From Arthrobacter sp. UM1 (GTDB lineage: Bacteria > Actinomycetota > Actinomycetes > Actinomycetales > Micrococcaceae), in contig NZ_JACWAB010000007.1 in assembly GCF_020483305.1 (NCBI RefSeq), positions 50,205-114,204 of the forward strand: a DNA stretch of 64,000 bases, in the 5' to 3' direction. The notes beneath the pieces were generated by a model, which was not told the origin of the DNA, did no database searches, and was given only the letters and a program-made list of their open reading frames with translations. Positions 17,658-27,335 of this stretch are shown here, piece by piece. A program made the position numbers and the translations under genes. The stretch's first letter is position 1, and the number at the start of each line of letters is the position of its first letter.

Positions 17658-18650
17658 TCAGAGGTGCAGGTTGTCGAGCAGCCGCACCGAGCCGACCTTC
17701 GCGGCCGCGATGACGACGTCCCCCGGCCTCGCCCGCACTGCGTCCTCCGCAACGACCGTGTCGCCCCCATCGCCGGCGAAGTCAGTGGAGACCGCGCCCT
17801 CCGCAGAGCCCGCGCCAGGCGCGTTCCCCTCGCCCCGCACCGGCTCGAACGTCCGTCCGTCGACGAGCTCGAGGTAGTCCAGCCCGATCCCCTCAGCGGC
17901 GCCCAGGCGTTCGCGCGCGGCGGCGAGGCGGAGCGGGCCGCCGTCGTCGTGCTGGCGGCGCAGGTCCGCAAGGGTGCGCGAGATCTCGAGGGCCTGCTCG
18001 CGCTCCTCGGCGCTGAGGAAGCGGTTGCGGGAGGAGAGGGCGACGCCGTCGGCATCGCGGACGATCGGCACGCCCTCGATCCGCACCGGCATGTTGAGGT
18101 CCGCGACCATGCGGCGGATGATCGCGAGCTGCTGCGCGTCCTTCTCCCCGAACAGCGCCGTGAACTCGGCGGCCGCGCTCGGCTGGGCGGCGTGGAGGAG
18201 CTTGGCGACCACGGTAAGCATCCCGTCGAAGTGCCCGGGGCGGCTGGCGCCCTCGAACCGCTCGGCCATGGGGCCCGCGGAGAGGCGCACGAGCGGCTCG
18301 CCCTCGGGGTACATCTCCGCGGCGGTCGGCGCGAAGACGAGGTCCGCGCCCGCCTCCGCCAGGACCTCGCGGTCCGCGTCCAGCGTCCGCGGATAGCGCT
18401 CGAGGTCCGCGGGATCCCCGAACTGGAGCGGGTTGACGAACACCGAGACGACGACGACGTCCGCCACCTCCCGGGCCCGCCGCACGAGGCGTGCGTGACC
18501 GGCGTGGAGGGCGCCCATCGTGGGGACGAGGGCGAGCGTGGGACGGACGCTCGCGCCGGCGCCGGAGCGGGCGCTGTCCCCCGCGAGGTCGAGCAGCTCA
18601 GCCGAGGCGCTGCGCAGCTCGGCGATCGTGGTGACGAGGCGGGGCTTCAT
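17658..18650 (-). CDS. panC: Pantoate--beta-alanine ligase
   Basis: Makes pantothenate from pantoate, beta-alanine and ATP. 330 residues: MGALHAGHARLVRRA (HIGH-type ATP motif), FVNPLQFG, PTAAEMYPEG, GEKDAQQLAIIRRMVADLN and the KMSKS-like loop in VALSSRNRFLS. A disordered insertion near the C-terminus (GNAPGAGSAEGAV) makes it longer than most PanC. ATG at 18650 is taken over an in-frame GTG at 18659 because of the GGGTGG just upstream. Last gene of the long fol/pan block; the short gap 18660-18756 is only GGCTC-like repeats. Confidence 0.95.
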   Translation of the reverse strand: MKPRLVTTIAELRSASAELLDLAGDSARSGAGASVRPTLALVPTMGALHAGHARLVRRAREVADVVVVSVFVNPLQFGDPADLERYPRTLDADREVLAEAGADLVFAPTAAEMYPEGEPLVRLSAGPMAERFEGASRPGHFDGMLTVVAKLLHAAQPSAAAEFTALFGEKDAQQLAIIRRMVADLNMPVRIEGVPIVRDADGVALSSRNRFLSAEEREQALEISRTLADLRRQHDDGGPLRLAAARERLGAAEGIGLDYLELVDGRTFEPVRGEGNAPGAGSAEGAVSTDFAGDGGDTVVAEDAVRARPGDVVIAAAKVGSVRLLDNLHL

Positions 18651-18756
18651 GTCGGCCACCCTATCGGCTCAGAGCGGCTCGGGGAGGCTCAGAGCAGCTC
18701 GAGAGGACTCGGAGAGGCTCGGGCTGCCTCGAGGGGGTCCCTGCGGCTGGCGCCCG

Positions 18757-19653
18757 TCACTCCCCGCCGAGCGTCAGCCGCTCGATGATCCGGCTCGCTG
18801 CCTCGGCCGAGATGCGCCCCGAGGCCAGGGCCCGCCTCGCCGTGGCCACGGCCATCTCCCGGTAGGCGGTGAGGAGGTCGGCTTCGTCAGGGCTGTCCGC
18901 GGCGCGGCGCTCCAGCGCGTCCGCGTGCGCCGCGACGGTCTGGGCGTCCCCGCGTGAGACCGGCCCCGTCAGCGCGGACTCCCCGGAGGCGAGCGCGTTC
19001 TCCAGGCTCGCGCGCAGCAGCGGCCCGAGCACGCGCGCCGGGTCCTCCACGCCGATCGAGCCGAGCAGCTGCGAGCTCTGGGCCACGAGCGTCACCAGAT
19101 GGTTCGAGGAGTGCGCGAGCGCGGCGTGGTAGGCCACGCGGTCGGCGTCGTCGACCACCACCGGCTCGCCGCCCATCTCCACCGCGAGCGCCTGGGCGAT
19201 CGGCAGGAACACCGGGTCCGCCGTCACGCCGAACGCGCAGTCCTGCAGGCGCGTGAGGTCGAGGCTCATGCCCGTGAAGGCCATCGCCGGGTGGACCGCG
19301 ATGGGCACGGCGCCGAGCTCCCGCGCCGGCGCGAACACCTCGAGCCCGTGCATCCCGGACGTGTGGAGGACGATCTGCCCGGTCCGCAGGTGCCCGGCCC
19401 CCGCGAGGCCGGCCACGAGCTCCTCGAGGGCGTCGTCCGGGACGGCGAAGAGGACCAGGTCCCCGGCGCGCACCGCCTCGTCGAGCGGCAGCACGGGAAC
19501 GCCGGGCAGGAGGGTCTCCGCGCGCTCCCGGCTCGCCTCGGAGACGGCGGTGACGGCGACGACGTCGTGCTCCGCGGCCCTCAGCGCAGCCCCGAGGACG
19601 GCGCCCACTCTGCCGGCGCCGATGACGGAGACCTTGAGGCGGCCTGGTTTCAC
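18757..19653 (-). CDS. Rossmann-like/DUF2520 protein
   Basis: 298 residues: N-terminal NAD(P)-type glycine motif (VSVIGAGRVGAVLG), strands ending in LFAVPDDAL and VLHTSGMHG, then a helical C-terminal DUF2520 domain with YHAALAHSSNHLVTL. This family sits next to panC in many actinobacteria and resembles 6-phosphogluconate-dehydrogenase-fold reductases; a role in ketopantoate reduction has been suggested for the context but is not proven. Overlaps the PH-domain gene stop by 4 bases, so co-translated. Confidence 0.88.
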   Translation of the reverse strand: MKPGRLKVSVIGAGRVGAVLGAALRAAEHDVVAVTAVSEASRERAETLLPGVPVLPLDEAVRAGDLVLFAVPDDALEELVAGLAGAGHLRTGQIVLHTSGMHGLEVFAPARELGAVPIAVHPAMAFTGMSLDLTRLQDCAFGVTADPVFLPIAQALAVEMGGEPVVVDDADRVAYHAALAHSSNHLVTLVAQSSQLLGSIGVEDPARVLGPLLRASLENALASGESALTGPVSRGDAQTVAAHADALERRAADSPDEADLLTAYREMAVATARRALASGRISAEAASRIIERLTLGGE

Positions 19654-21356
19654 GGGTGCTCCTCGGGGTGGGGATTCGGGCGCGGAACGGGGCCGGGACC
19701 GGAAGGCCGCCTCACGATCCGGGCGGAGTGCGCGGCCTCGACGGCCCGCGTGCGCAGGGCGTCGAACGTCTCGGCGGCCTCACGGGTCTTGAGCTTGGGC
19801 AGGTGGCTGGCCGCGAGCCAGGAGAGCCCGCCGGAGACGAGGTGGACGCGGGGCCGGGCCAGGCCGCACGCACGGCTCACAGGCCCCTGCTCGATCTCCA
19901 CGGACTGGATGCGCCGCAGCGGGATGAACGCGAGCTGCCGGGTGAGCCACCCGGACCTCGAGGACAGGACGCCGTCTCGGACCAGGAAGCCCACGCGCTT
20001 GCGGGCGAACGGGGACATCCACTCGGCGGCGCGCGCCATGCGGGTGAAGCCGTCGTCCGGCCGCACGGCGAACTCGTCCAGGCGCCCGGCGAACTCCGGC
20101 AGGGCCTCGGCGAGGACGGGCTCGATCTCCTCGAACCGCGCCACGGGCAGGAGCTCGCTGCCCACGTTCTCGTCCGCCAGGTCCCCCGCTCCGCCGGGGC
20201 TGAGGTACTCGACGCCGTACCAGCCGAACGGCCGCCACAGGAGCGGCTGCCGGATGAACACGCCGTGGATGCGCTCCGGGCGCACGGCCCGGGCCGCCGT
20301 GGACGCCGCCCCCTGGGAGACCACGAGCCGGCCTCCGCGCGCTGCGAGCACGAAGTTCATGCGCTTGGGCAGCTTCGTCACCGTGTTGAACAGCAGGGCG
20401 ATGAGAGTGGGCCCGATGCCCGCGCGGATCACCAGCAGCGCATCGTCCCGCCACCCCACGGGCAGGAAGGAGATGACGACGGCGGCCGCGACGGCCAGCG
20501 CCGCGATGATCACGCTGGGGCTGAGCAGAAGGGACCCGACCACGCGAGACGTCGGCTGCCGGAAGAGACGGCGCTCGGTGCCGTCCAGCACCACGGGCTC
20601 GCTCACCGGGGCCGGAGCCGTGGGCACGGCCGCGTTCTCAGGTGAGGCCTCCGCCTCGCCCGCTGCGCCCGGCAGAGCAGCTCCCCCGCCGAGCGGGGAC
20701 GCCGTCTCGAGGGAGGGAACGGCGCCGTGCGCCGTCGTGCCCTCCTGCGCCCGGATCTCCTGCGTCTGGATCTCCTGGGCCTCGATGAGGAGCTCGGTGC
20801 GCAGACGCTTCGCCTCGGAGGTCTTGAGGAAGGCGAGGGTGAAGTCCGAGCCGGCCTCGCCGTCCGCGGTGACGAGCTTGAGCTCCGTCAGGCCGAGGAT
20901 GCGGGCGGCCAGCGGCTGGTTCATGTCGACCGACTGGAGGCGGTCCAGCCGCACCTGGTGCCTCGACTGGAACAGCACGCCCTTGCGCAGATACACGTGC
21001 GAGCGCGTGATGAAGAAGCGGTGCTTGAGCCAGGACAGGTACCCGAAGACGAGCAGGAGCGCAGGCACGCCGAAGACGACCGCCGCAAACCAGGGGTTGA
21101 TCTCGAGCGGGCCGTCCGGCTGGGTGACCCCCTTGCCCGTGAGGACGTCCTCCCCGAAGTTCTGCACGAGGTTGAAGAGGACCACCGCCACGATGATCCA
21201 GGCGTGCACGAGCGGCGAGGACCAGTGGACGTGGCGCCACTGCGAGATGTCCTCGGGAGCGGATTCGGGGCGGTCCTCGGCGGGAGGGAGGGCGGCTGGT
21301 GCGCCGTCGTCGGGCCGTGCTCCGCCGGGCTCGAACTCCTCGTGGGGCTGCCGCAT
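19650..21356 (-). CDS. Membrane protein with bacterial PH (bPH2/YdbT-like) domains
   Basis: 568 residues. Disordered acidic N-terminus, paired membrane helices (WIIVAVVLFNLVQNF and PWFAAVVFGVPALLLVFGYL) and a bPH2 domain (FFITRSHVYLRKGVLFQSRHQVRLDRLQSVDM), then further paired helices and second and third PH-like units (LVVSQGAAS..., VGFLVRDGVLSSRSGWLTRQLAFIPLRRIQSVEI). This is the YdbT half of a YdbS/YdbT pair. The ATG overlaps the previous stop by one base (TGATG). Function of these paired membrane PH proteins is poorly known. Confidence 0.87.
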   Translation of the reverse strand: MRQPHEEFEPGGARPDDGAPAALPPAEDRPESAPEDISQWRHVHWSSPLVHAWIIVAVVLFNLVQNFGEDVLTGKGVTQPDGPLEINPWFAAVVFGVPALLLVFGYLSWLKHRFFITRSHVYLRKGVLFQSRHQVRLDRLQSVDMNQPLAARILGLTELKLVTADGEAGSDFTLAFLKTSEAKRLRTELLIEAQEIQTQEIRAQEGTTAHGAVPSLETASPLGGGAALPGAAGEAEASPENAAVPTAPAPVSEPVVLDGTERRLFRQPTSRVVGSLLLSPSVIIAALAVAAAVVISFLPVGWRDDALLVIRAGIGPTLIALLFNTVTKLPKRMNFVLAARGGRLVVSQGAASTAARAVRPERIHGVFIRQPLLWRPFGWYGVEYLSPGGAGDLADENVGSELLPVARFEEIEPVLAEALPEFAGRLDEFAVRPDDGFTRMARAAEWMSPFARKRVGFLVRDGVLSSRSGWLTRQLAFIPLRRIQSVEIEQGPVSRACGLARPRVHLVSGGLSWLAASHLPKLKTREAAETFDALRTRAVEAAHSARIVRRPSGPGPVPRPNPHPEEHP

Positions 21357-21979
21357 CACAGCCCCGCGAGCTGGGCGCTGCCGCGCGAGACGAGACGCTC
21401 CTTGAGCGCCTCGGCGTCCTCGAGGGGCAGCCCCTGCACGGTGGCGCTCATGCTGGACGCGGCGGAGTGGAGCTCGACGCTCGCGAGCCCGTACCGGCGC
21501 AGGAGCGGGCCCTGGCTCACCTTGGCGTACTGGATGCGGCCGTACGGCACGGCCACCACCTCGCGGAACCAGGCGCCGGAGGCCACCATGTAGTCGTCCT
21601 CGAGCAGCGCGAACCCGTGGTTGCGCATGAACACCCGCACGCGGAACACGGCGATCCCCCAGAACAGGATCCACGGCAGGATGACGAGCAGCCACACCCA
21701 CAGCGGGATCTGGGCGCCCTTGAAGACCATCGGGATGACGAGCAGCACCGCTGCGCCGATCGCCGCGATGACGAGCCACCCCAGCGAGCCGATGTACTTG
21801 GCCGTGGCCAGCTTGGGGTGGGGCCGCTGGAGCTCCACGCCCTCCGGGACGATCGAACGGGCGCCAGTCCGCGGGCCGCCGGATCTGGGCTCACCCGGCC
21901 TGGGCTCACTCGGCCCGGACTCGCCGGGCTCCATCTCGCTCGGCTCTGCTTCACTGGGCCTGGGGCTCACTGGGATCAC
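21356..21979 (-). CDS. PH domain-containing membrane protein (YdbS-like)
   Basis: 207 residues: a Pro/Ser/Glu-repeat N-terminus (PSE/PGE steps), two membrane helices (GWLVIAAIGAAVLLVIPMVF; WVWLLVILPWILFWGIAVF) and one bPH2 domain (FALLEDDYMVASGAWFREVVAVPYGRIQ). Partner of the next gene. The frame's GTG at 21979 overlaps the DUF3180 stop by 29 bases; GGAGG lies only a few bases before it, so a slightly later GTG at 21970 is equally possible. Confidence 0.85.
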   Translation of the reverse strand: MIPVSPRPSEAEPSEMEPGESGPSEPRPGEPRSGGPRTGARSIVPEGVELQRPHPKLATAKYIGSLGWLVIAAIGAAVLLVIPMVFKGAQIPLWVWLLVILPWILFWGIAVFRVRVFMRNHGFALLEDDYMVASGAWFREVVAVPYGRIQYAKVSQGPLLRRYGLASVELHSAASSMSATVQGLPLEDAEALKERLVSRGSAQLAGL

Positions 21980-22418
21980 CTTCCTCCGGCGGGATTCGGC
22001 AGAAGAACTCCACGGCGATCCCGACGCCGATCATGATGAGGCCCCCGACGATCACGGAGACACACGCGTTGACACTGTCCGAGCCGCCCTCCCCGAGGGA
22101 GCGGCCGAGGCCGGCGAGCACGCCCGTGTGCCAGCCGGCGATGAGCGCGCCCGCATGGGCGCAGGCCTGCCCGAGCACGAGGGTGCGGGCGGCCACAAGG
22201 GGGTCGATGGGCTGCCGGGCCCGCCCCGTCCGGGAGCGCCACACGGCGAACCCGAAGCCGAGGCTGACCGCGCACATGACGCCCATGGTGACGAGGGCGC
22301 TCCACGGGAAGCGCACGGAGGGGAAGCCCGCATTGGCCGCGAGGGCGTTGGCGATCCAGCCGAGGATCCCGGCCACGAACGCGAACGCCACGAGGGGCCA
22401 CGGGCGGATGGCCTTCAC
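21951..22418 (-). CDS. DUF3180 membrane protein
   Basis: 155 residues with four hydrophobic segments (WPLVAFAFVAGILGWIANAL; SALVTMGVMCAVSLGFGFAVW; LVLGQACAHAGALIAGW; VSVIVGGLIMIGVGIAVEFF). DUF3180 is an actinobacterial family consistently found directly after folK. GTG start overlapping the folBK stop as GTGA. No known activity. Confidence 0.9.
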   Translation of the reverse strand: MKAIRPWPLVAFAFVAGILGWIANALAANAGFPSVRFPWSALVTMGVMCAVSLGFGFAVWRSRTGRARQPIDPLVAARTLVLGQACAHAGALIAGWHTGVLAGLGRSLGEGGSDSVNACVSVIVGGLIMIGVGIAVEFFCRIPPEEGDPSEPQAQ

Positions 22419-23383
22419 GGCGACACCGCCCCGCAGGGACCGGCTCCGCCGTCGACTCCCGGCTCGGCTCCCGCGCCGGCAGCGGGGCCGCCCGCGGGGC
22501 CGCCCCCGTCCCGCCCGGCGGTCGAGTCCAGAGAGTCCAGCGGCCCGAGCCGCTCCACGCCGTCCGCGTCCGGCGCCTCGGCCGCGAGCTCTGAGACGAG
22601 CCGGCCGTCCAGCACCGCGCCCGGGTCCGCCCAGGACCACGGCGCCAGGACGAACGCCCTCTGCGCCGCGCGCGGATGGGGAAGGGTGAGCACGGGATCG
22701 TCGCTGCGGAGGTCCCCGAGCCGGATGACGTCCACGTCCAGCGTCCGCGCGCCCCACCGCACCTCGCGCGTGCGGCCGTGGGCCTGCTCCACACGCTGGG
22801 CGAGCGCCAGGAGGGCCCGCGGGGAGAGGGTGGTCTCCCCCGTCACCACGAGGTTGAGGTAGTCCGGCTGGCCCTCCGGCCCGCCCACGGGAGCAGTCCG
22901 CGCCGCGTCCGAGACCGCCTGCACGTCCACGCGCCTGGCCTCGCGGAGAAGGCGGACCGCGTCCCTCAGGGTCTCGCCCGAGTCTCCGAGGTTGCTGCCG
23001 AGGGCCAGGACGAACGGCCTCCGGGCCCTCGTCACGGTCACGCTCGCGTTGCGGAACGGCACCGAGATGGGCGCCTGCGGCTTGTGGACGGTCACGGTGA
23101 CGGTCTGCGCGTGGGCGCCGGCGATCTCGAGGCTGCGCGCCGCGATAGCCTCGGCGAGCGCCTCGATGAGCTCGAACGGCTCGCCCGTGATGAGCGCGTG
23201 CACCTCCTCGGCGAGGAACCCGTAGTCCACCGTGTCCGCGAGGTCGTCCGTCAGCCCGGCCACCCCGTGGTCCGCGGCGACGACGACGTCCGCGCTGAAC
23301 CGCTGCCCGACCCGCTTCTCATGCTCGAGGACGCCGTGGAACCCGCGGCCCTCGATCCCGGTCAGCGTGATGAGATCGCTCAT
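22415..23383 (-). CDS. folBK: Fused dihydroneopterin aldolase / HPPK (FolB-FolK)
   Basis: 322-residue bifunctional folate enzyme. Residues 1-~120 are FolB (ITLTGIEGRGFHGVLEHEKR, LADTVDYGFL, LIEALAEAIA; converts dihydroneopterin to hydroxymethyl-dihydropterin plus glycolaldehyde); residues ~125-290 are FolK (FVLALGSNLGDSGETLRDAV, EVRWGARTLDVDVI, LPHPRAAQRAFVLAPW; pyrophosphorylates it). The fusion is common in actinobacteria. The last ~40 residues are Gly/Pro/Ala-rich. The start overlaps the folP stop by 4 bases, coupling three consecutive steps of one pathway. Confidence 0.96.
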   Translation of the reverse strand: MSDLITLTGIEGRGFHGVLEHEKRVGQRFSADVVVAADHGVAGLTDDLADTVDYGFLAEEVHALITGEPFELIEALAEAIAARSLEIAGAHAQTVTVTVHKPQAPISVPFRNASVTVTRARRPFVLALGSNLGDSGETLRDAVRLLREARRVDVQAVSDAARTAPVGGPEGQPDYLNLVVTGETTLSPRALLALAQRVEQAHGRTREVRWGARTLDVDVIRLGDLRSDDPVLTLPHPRAAQRAFVLAPWSWADPGAVLDGRLVSELAAEAPDADGVERLGPLDSLDSTAGRDGGGPAGGPAAGAGAEPGVDGGAGPCGAVSP

Positions 23384-24321
23384 GGCCGCTGCCCGTCTCG
23401 GCCGCGGCCGTCCCGGTCACGCCCGCTCAAGGCCTCCGCCACCGCGACGGCATCGGCGCTGCCCTCGACGTCGTGCACCCGCACGCCCCAGACGCCCCGC
23501 TGCGCGAGGAGCGCGGTGAGCGCGAGCGTGGCCGCGTCCCGCTCCCCCACCGGGCGGTCCTTGCCGCCCGAGGCGAGCAGGCGGCCGAGGAAGCGCTTGC
23601 GGCTCGCGCCGATGAGCAGCGGGAGGCCGATCGCCTCGAGCTCGCCGAGGCCGCGGAGGATGTCCCAGTTGTCCTCGGCCTCCTTGTTGAAGCCGAGGCC
23701 CGGGTCCAGGACGATCTGCTCCCGCGCGACGCCCGCGGCCTCGAGCCGGCGCACGCACTCGGCGAGCTCCGCGGCCACCTCGGCCGGCGCGCTTCCGTAC
23801 TGCGCGGACGGGTCCTGGGACTTCACGGGCCCGCGGGAGTGCATGAGGATGTAACCCGCGCCGGTCTCGGCGATGAGGGCGGCCATCTCGTCCGTGAGGA
23901 GGTTCCCGGAGACGTCGTTGACGGCCACCGCGCCGGCCTCGAGCGCGGCCCGGGCGGTGGAGGCGTTCTTGGTGTCCACGGTGACGCTCGCACCGGCCTT
24001 CGCGAGGGCCCGGATGACGGGCAGGATGCGCTCGGCCTCGGTCTCGGGGTCCACGGGCTCGGCGTCCGGGCGGGTGGACTCCCCGCCCACGTCCACGATG
24101 TCCGCGCCGCCGTAGTGCATGGCCAGTCCGTGGCGCACGGCGGCGTCCGCGTCCGCATGCCGGCCGCCGTCGGAGAAGGAGTCCTCCGTGACGTTGAGGA
24201 TGCCCATGACGAGCGTCCGCCGGGGCAGCTCGTTCAGCTTCTTGGGCGTCTGCGGTGCGCGAAGACGCATCATCGGGCCGGTGTTCGGACCGGTCCCGGG
24301 GGCTGCGGCAAGGGAGTCCAT
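23380..24321 (-). CDS. folP: Dihydropteroate synthase
   Basis: Joins HPPK product with p-aminobenzoate; target of sulfonamides. 313 residues, TIM barrel with MGILNVTEDSFSDGG, VDVGGESTRPDA, VNDVSG, LDPGLGFNK and GASRKRFLG. The first ~30 residues (to KKLNELPRRT) exceed the family norm; Met17/Met18 (PMMRLRAP) could be the true start. About 100 gene-free bases separate it from folE. Confidence 0.96.
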   Translation of the reverse strand: MDSLAAAPGTGPNTGPMMRLRAPQTPKKLNELPRRTLVMGILNVTEDSFSDGGRHADADAAVRHGLAMHYGGADIVDVGGESTRPDAEPVDPETEAERILPVIRALAKAGASVTVDTKNASTARAALEAGAVAVNDVSGNLLTDEMAALIAETGAGYILMHSRGPVKSQDPSAQYGSAPAEVAAELAECVRRLEAAGVAREQIVLDPGLGFNKEAEDNWDILRGLGELEAIGLPLLIGASRKRFLGRLLASGGKDRPVGERDAATLALTALLAQRGVWGVRVHDVEGSADAVAVAEALSGRDRDGRGRDGQRP

Positions 24322-24422
24322 CGGGTCCTCGTCTCTCGTGTCGGAACGTGTGGCGGGCGGGGACGGCGGGGATCGGCGTGCCGGGGGCGCACGGCGGCGT
24401 GCTCAGGGTCAGCGGTGGGCGG

Positions 24423-24989
24423 TCAGGAGGCGTTGATGAGCGAGAGCACCTCCGCACGGGTGGTCGGCTGTCTCATCTGCCCGCGCACGGCCGAGGTGAC
24501 CGTCTTGGCGCCGGGCTTCTGGATGCCTCGCATGGACATGCACATGTGCTCGCACTCGATCACCACCATAGCCCCGCGCGCGTCCAGGTTCTCCATGAGG
24601 GCGTCCGCCACCTGCGCGGTGAGGCGCTCCTGCACCTGGGGGCGCCGGGCGAACATGTCGACGACGCGCGCCAGCTTGCTGAGCCCCGTCACCTTCCCGG
24701 CGGCGCCGGGCAGGTAGGCGACGGCGGCGGAGCCGTGGAACGGGACGAGGTGGTGCTCGCAGGTCGAGTAGAACGGGATGTCCTTGACGAGGACGAGCTC
24801 CTCGTGGTCCAGGTCGAACGTCGTCGAGAGGATGTCCGAGGGCTGCTGGTGCAGGCCCTTGAACATCTCCTCGTACGCGCGGGCCACCCGAGCGGGCGTC
24901 TCCTGGAGGCCGTCCCGGTCCGGGTCCTCGCCGATCGCGGCGAGGATCTCCCGGACGGCGGACTCGATCCGGGGAAGGTCCACGGTCAC
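24423..24989 (-). CDS. folE: GTP cyclohydrolase I
   Basis: First enzyme of folate synthesis (GTP to dihydroneopterin triphosphate). 188 residues with zinc ligands Cys/His in [14 protein letters not shown] and the later Cys in [14 protein letters not shown], plus [20 protein letters not shown]. Zinc-dependent type IA. Start ATG overlaps the ftsH stop by 4 bases. Confidence 0.97.
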   Translation of the reverse strand: MTVDLPRIESAVREILAAIGEDPDRDGLQETPARVARAYEEMFKGLHQQPSDILSTTFDLDHEELVLVKDIPFYSTCEHHLVPFHGSAAVAYLPGAAGKVTGLSKLARVVDMFARRPQVQERLTAQVADALMENLDARGAMVVIECEHMCMSMRGIQKPGAKTVTSAVRGQMRQPTTRAEVLSLINAS

Positions 24990-27169
24990 TGCGGATAGCC
25001 TCCCTGGCCGGGACCGCCCTGGACCGGGCCGCCCTGAACCGGGCCCGAGGGTCCGCCGTGGCCTCCCTGGCCGCCGTCGCCCGGGATGCCGCCCTCGTCG
25101 CCCGGCAGGTGCTGGTCCCCCGGGTCGTGGGTCGGGTTGGGGAGGTCGCCGTCGCCCTGGTCGAACTCGCGGGGCAGGTGGGCGCCTGCGATCTGGTCCT
25201 GCGGGGCCACGCTGCTCGGGTCCGGACGGCCGGCGGCCTCGGCCTCGGCGCGCTCCTTGGCGGTGACCACGGGCGGGACCGGGCTCGGCGAGCGGGTCTC
25301 GTTGGTCAGCCAGAGCTCGCGCTCGGGCTGCTTGACGAGCTTGGCGAAGATCGGCTCGAGCTCGCGCGCGTTGAGGGTCTCCCGCTCGAGGAGCGCCAGG
25401 GACAGCTCGTCCAGCACCGCGCGGTTGCGCATGAGGATCTCGTAGGCCTCGGCGTGGGCGGTGTCGATGAGGCGGCGGACCTCGTCGTCGATCTGCTGCG
25501 CCACGTGGTCCGAGTAGTCCCGCTGGCCGCCGCCCTGCTGGGCGAGGAACGGGTCGGAGCTCTCGCCGCCGAGCTGCACCATGCCCACGAGCGAGCTCAT
25601 GCCGTACTGCGTCACCATGCTGCGGGCCGTCTGGGTGGCCTTCTGGATGTCGTTGCTCGCGCCCGTCGTCGGATCCCGGAACACGATCTCCTCCGCCACG
25701 CGGCCGCCCATGGCGTACGCGAGCTGGTCGAGGAGCTCGTTGCGGGTCATCGAGTTCTTGTTGTCGTCCGGCACCACCATCGTGTAGCCGAGCGCGCGGC
25801 CGCGCGGCAGGATGGTGATTTTGGTGACCGGCGCGGTGTTGTTGAGCGAGGCCGCCACGAGCGCGTGGCCGCCCTCGTGGTACGCCGTGATCTTGCGCTC
25901 GAGCTCCCGCATGACCGTGGACTTCTTCTGCGGACCGGCCATGACGCGGTCGATCGACTCGTCCAGGACCGGGTCCGTGATGGCCGGGAGGTTCTCGCGG
26001 GCCGCCATGAGCGCGGCCTCGTTGAGCACGTTCGCAAGGTCCGCGCCGGTGAAGCCCGGGGTCTTCTTGGCCACGGAGACCAGGTCCACGCCGGGGGCCA
26101 GCGGCTTGTCCTTGGCGTGCACCTTCAGGATGGCCGTGCGGCCCTCGAGGCTCGGGGCGTCCACGCGGATCTGCCGGTCGAAGCGGCCCGGGCGCAGCAG
26201 CGCCGGGTCCAGGACGTCCGGGCGGTTGGTTGCCGCGATGAGGATGACGTTCGAGTCCCCCGAGAAGCCGTCCATCTCCACGAGGAGCTGGTTGAGCGTC
26301 TGCTCGCGCTCGTCGTTGCCGCCGCCGATGCCCACACCGCGGGAGCGCCCCACCGCGTCGATCTCGTCGATGAAGATGATGGCGGCCGCGTCCTTCTTGG
26401 CCGTCTCGAAGAGGTCGCGGACACGGGAGGCGCCCACGCCCACGAACATCTCCACGAAGTCCGAGCCGGAGATGGAGTAGAACGGCACCTCGGCCTCGCC
26501 GGCCACGGCGCGGGCCAGGAGCGTCTTGCCCGTGCCGGGAGGGCCGTAGAGCAGCACGCCGCGCGGAATGCGGGCGCCGAAGTGCTCGTAGCGCTTGGGG
26601 TTCTGGAGGAAGTCCTTGATCTCCGCGACCTCTTCCACGGCCTCGTCCGCGCCGGCCACGTCCGGGAACTTGACCTGCGGCATCTCGGCCGTGAACTTCT
26701 TGGCGCGGGACTTGCCGAAGGAGAAGGGCGAGTTCTGGCCGCGCTGGGGGCGGATGAGGAAGAAGTAGAAGAGCAGGCCGAACAGCACCACCGGGATGAG
26801 GTAGCCGATCAGCGTGGAGAAGAACCCGTTCCGCGGCGGCTTGTCCGTGTAGGACTTCACGCCGGCCGAGTTCACCGCCTTGATGACGTCAGGGCCGCGG
26901 AAGTCGCTGTAGTAGAAGGAGACCTTCTTGCCCTTGTCGTTGCCGCCCTCCTTGTAGCTGTCCTTCAGCGTGAGGTCGACCCGGTGGTCCTGGTCCACGA
27001 TCGCCGCCTGGTCCACCTTCTTGTCCTTGAGAAGGCTCATGCCGACGTTCGTGTCCACGCTCTGCGTCCCCGAGGAGTTGATGAAGGGGAAGGCGAGCGC
27101 GAGCAGCACCAGCGCCCCGATGATCCACGGGAACGGGGTGTTGACGTAGTCGCGTAGCTGCTTTTTCAT
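24986..27169 (-). CDS. ftsH: ATP-dependent zinc metalloprotease FtsH
   Basis: 727-residue membrane AAA protease for quality control and regulator turnover. TM1 about 14-31, extracytoplasmic domain, TM2 about 120-139, Walker A GPPGTGKT 209-216, Walker [33 protein letters not shown], zinc site HEGGH 431-435. The C-terminus is a long Gly/Pro/Gln tail ([11 protein letters not shown]). Middle gene of the block, downstream of hpt with a 166-base gap that contains the hairpin at 27243-27278. Confidence 0.97.
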   Translation of the reverse strand: MKKQLRDYVNTPFPWIIGALVLLALAFPFINSSGTQSVDTNVGMSLLKDKKVDQAAIVDQDHRVDLTLKDSYKEGGNDKGKKVSFYYSDFRGPDVIKAVNSAGVKSYTDKPPRNGFFSTLIGYLIPVVLFGLLFYFFLIRPQRGQNSPFSFGKSRAKKFTAEMPQVKFPDVAGADEAVEEVAEIKDFLQNPKRYEHFGARIPRGVLLYGPPGTGKTLLARAVAGEAEVPFYSISGSDFVEMFVGVGASRVRDLFETAKKDAAAIIFIDEIDAVGRSRGVGIGGGNDEREQTLNQLLVEMDGFSGDSNVILIAATNRPDVLDPALLRPGRFDRQIRVDAPSLEGRTAILKVHAKDKPLAPGVDLVSVAKKTPGFTGADLANVLNEAALMAARENLPAITDPVLDESIDRVMAGPQKKSTVMRELERKITAYHEGGHALVAASLNNTAPVTKITILPRGRALGYTMVVPDDNKNSMTRNELLDQLAYAMGGRVAEEIVFRDPTTGASNDIQKATQTARSMVTQYGMSSLVGMVQLGGESSDPFLAQQGGGQRDYSDHVAQQIDDEVRRLIDTAHAEAYEILMRNRAVLDELSLALLERETLNARELEPIFAKLVKQPERELWLTNETRSPSPVPPVVTAKERAEAEAAGRPDPSSVAPQDQIAGAHLPREFDQGDGDLPNPTHDPGDQHLPGDEGGIPGDGGQGGHGGPSGPVQGGPVQGGPGQGGYPQ

Positions 27170-27242
27170 GCATGTCAGGCCCCCGCGAGGGGTCCTGGTC
27201 CTCCTGCTTCGCTGGACGTTCTGGCGTTGACTGCCTAGTCAA

Positions 27243-27278
27243 GCACCCGTATCTGCCAGGAATCTGGGATACGGGTGC
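27243..27278. promoter_or_regulatory. 11-bp-arm hairpin between hpt and ftsH
   Basis: Arms GCACCCGTATC (27243-27253) and GATACGGGTGC (27268-27278) are perfect; the loop can pair CCAG with CTGG. It may attenuate or end hpt transcription ahead of ftsH or act as an operator; no T-run follows on the minus strand, so it is not an obvious strong terminator. Confidence 0.5.
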
Positions 27279-27335
27279 GGCTCGCCTCTCGGCGAAAATC
27301 GGGACCGCGGCCGGGGCTGCCGTCCCGGTCTCCGG

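Noticed and set aside
18660..18756. Possible small gene or regulatory RNA between DUF2520 and panC
   Set aside because: The stretch is a run of GGCTCGGAG-like repeats with no ribosome site or stable fold evident.
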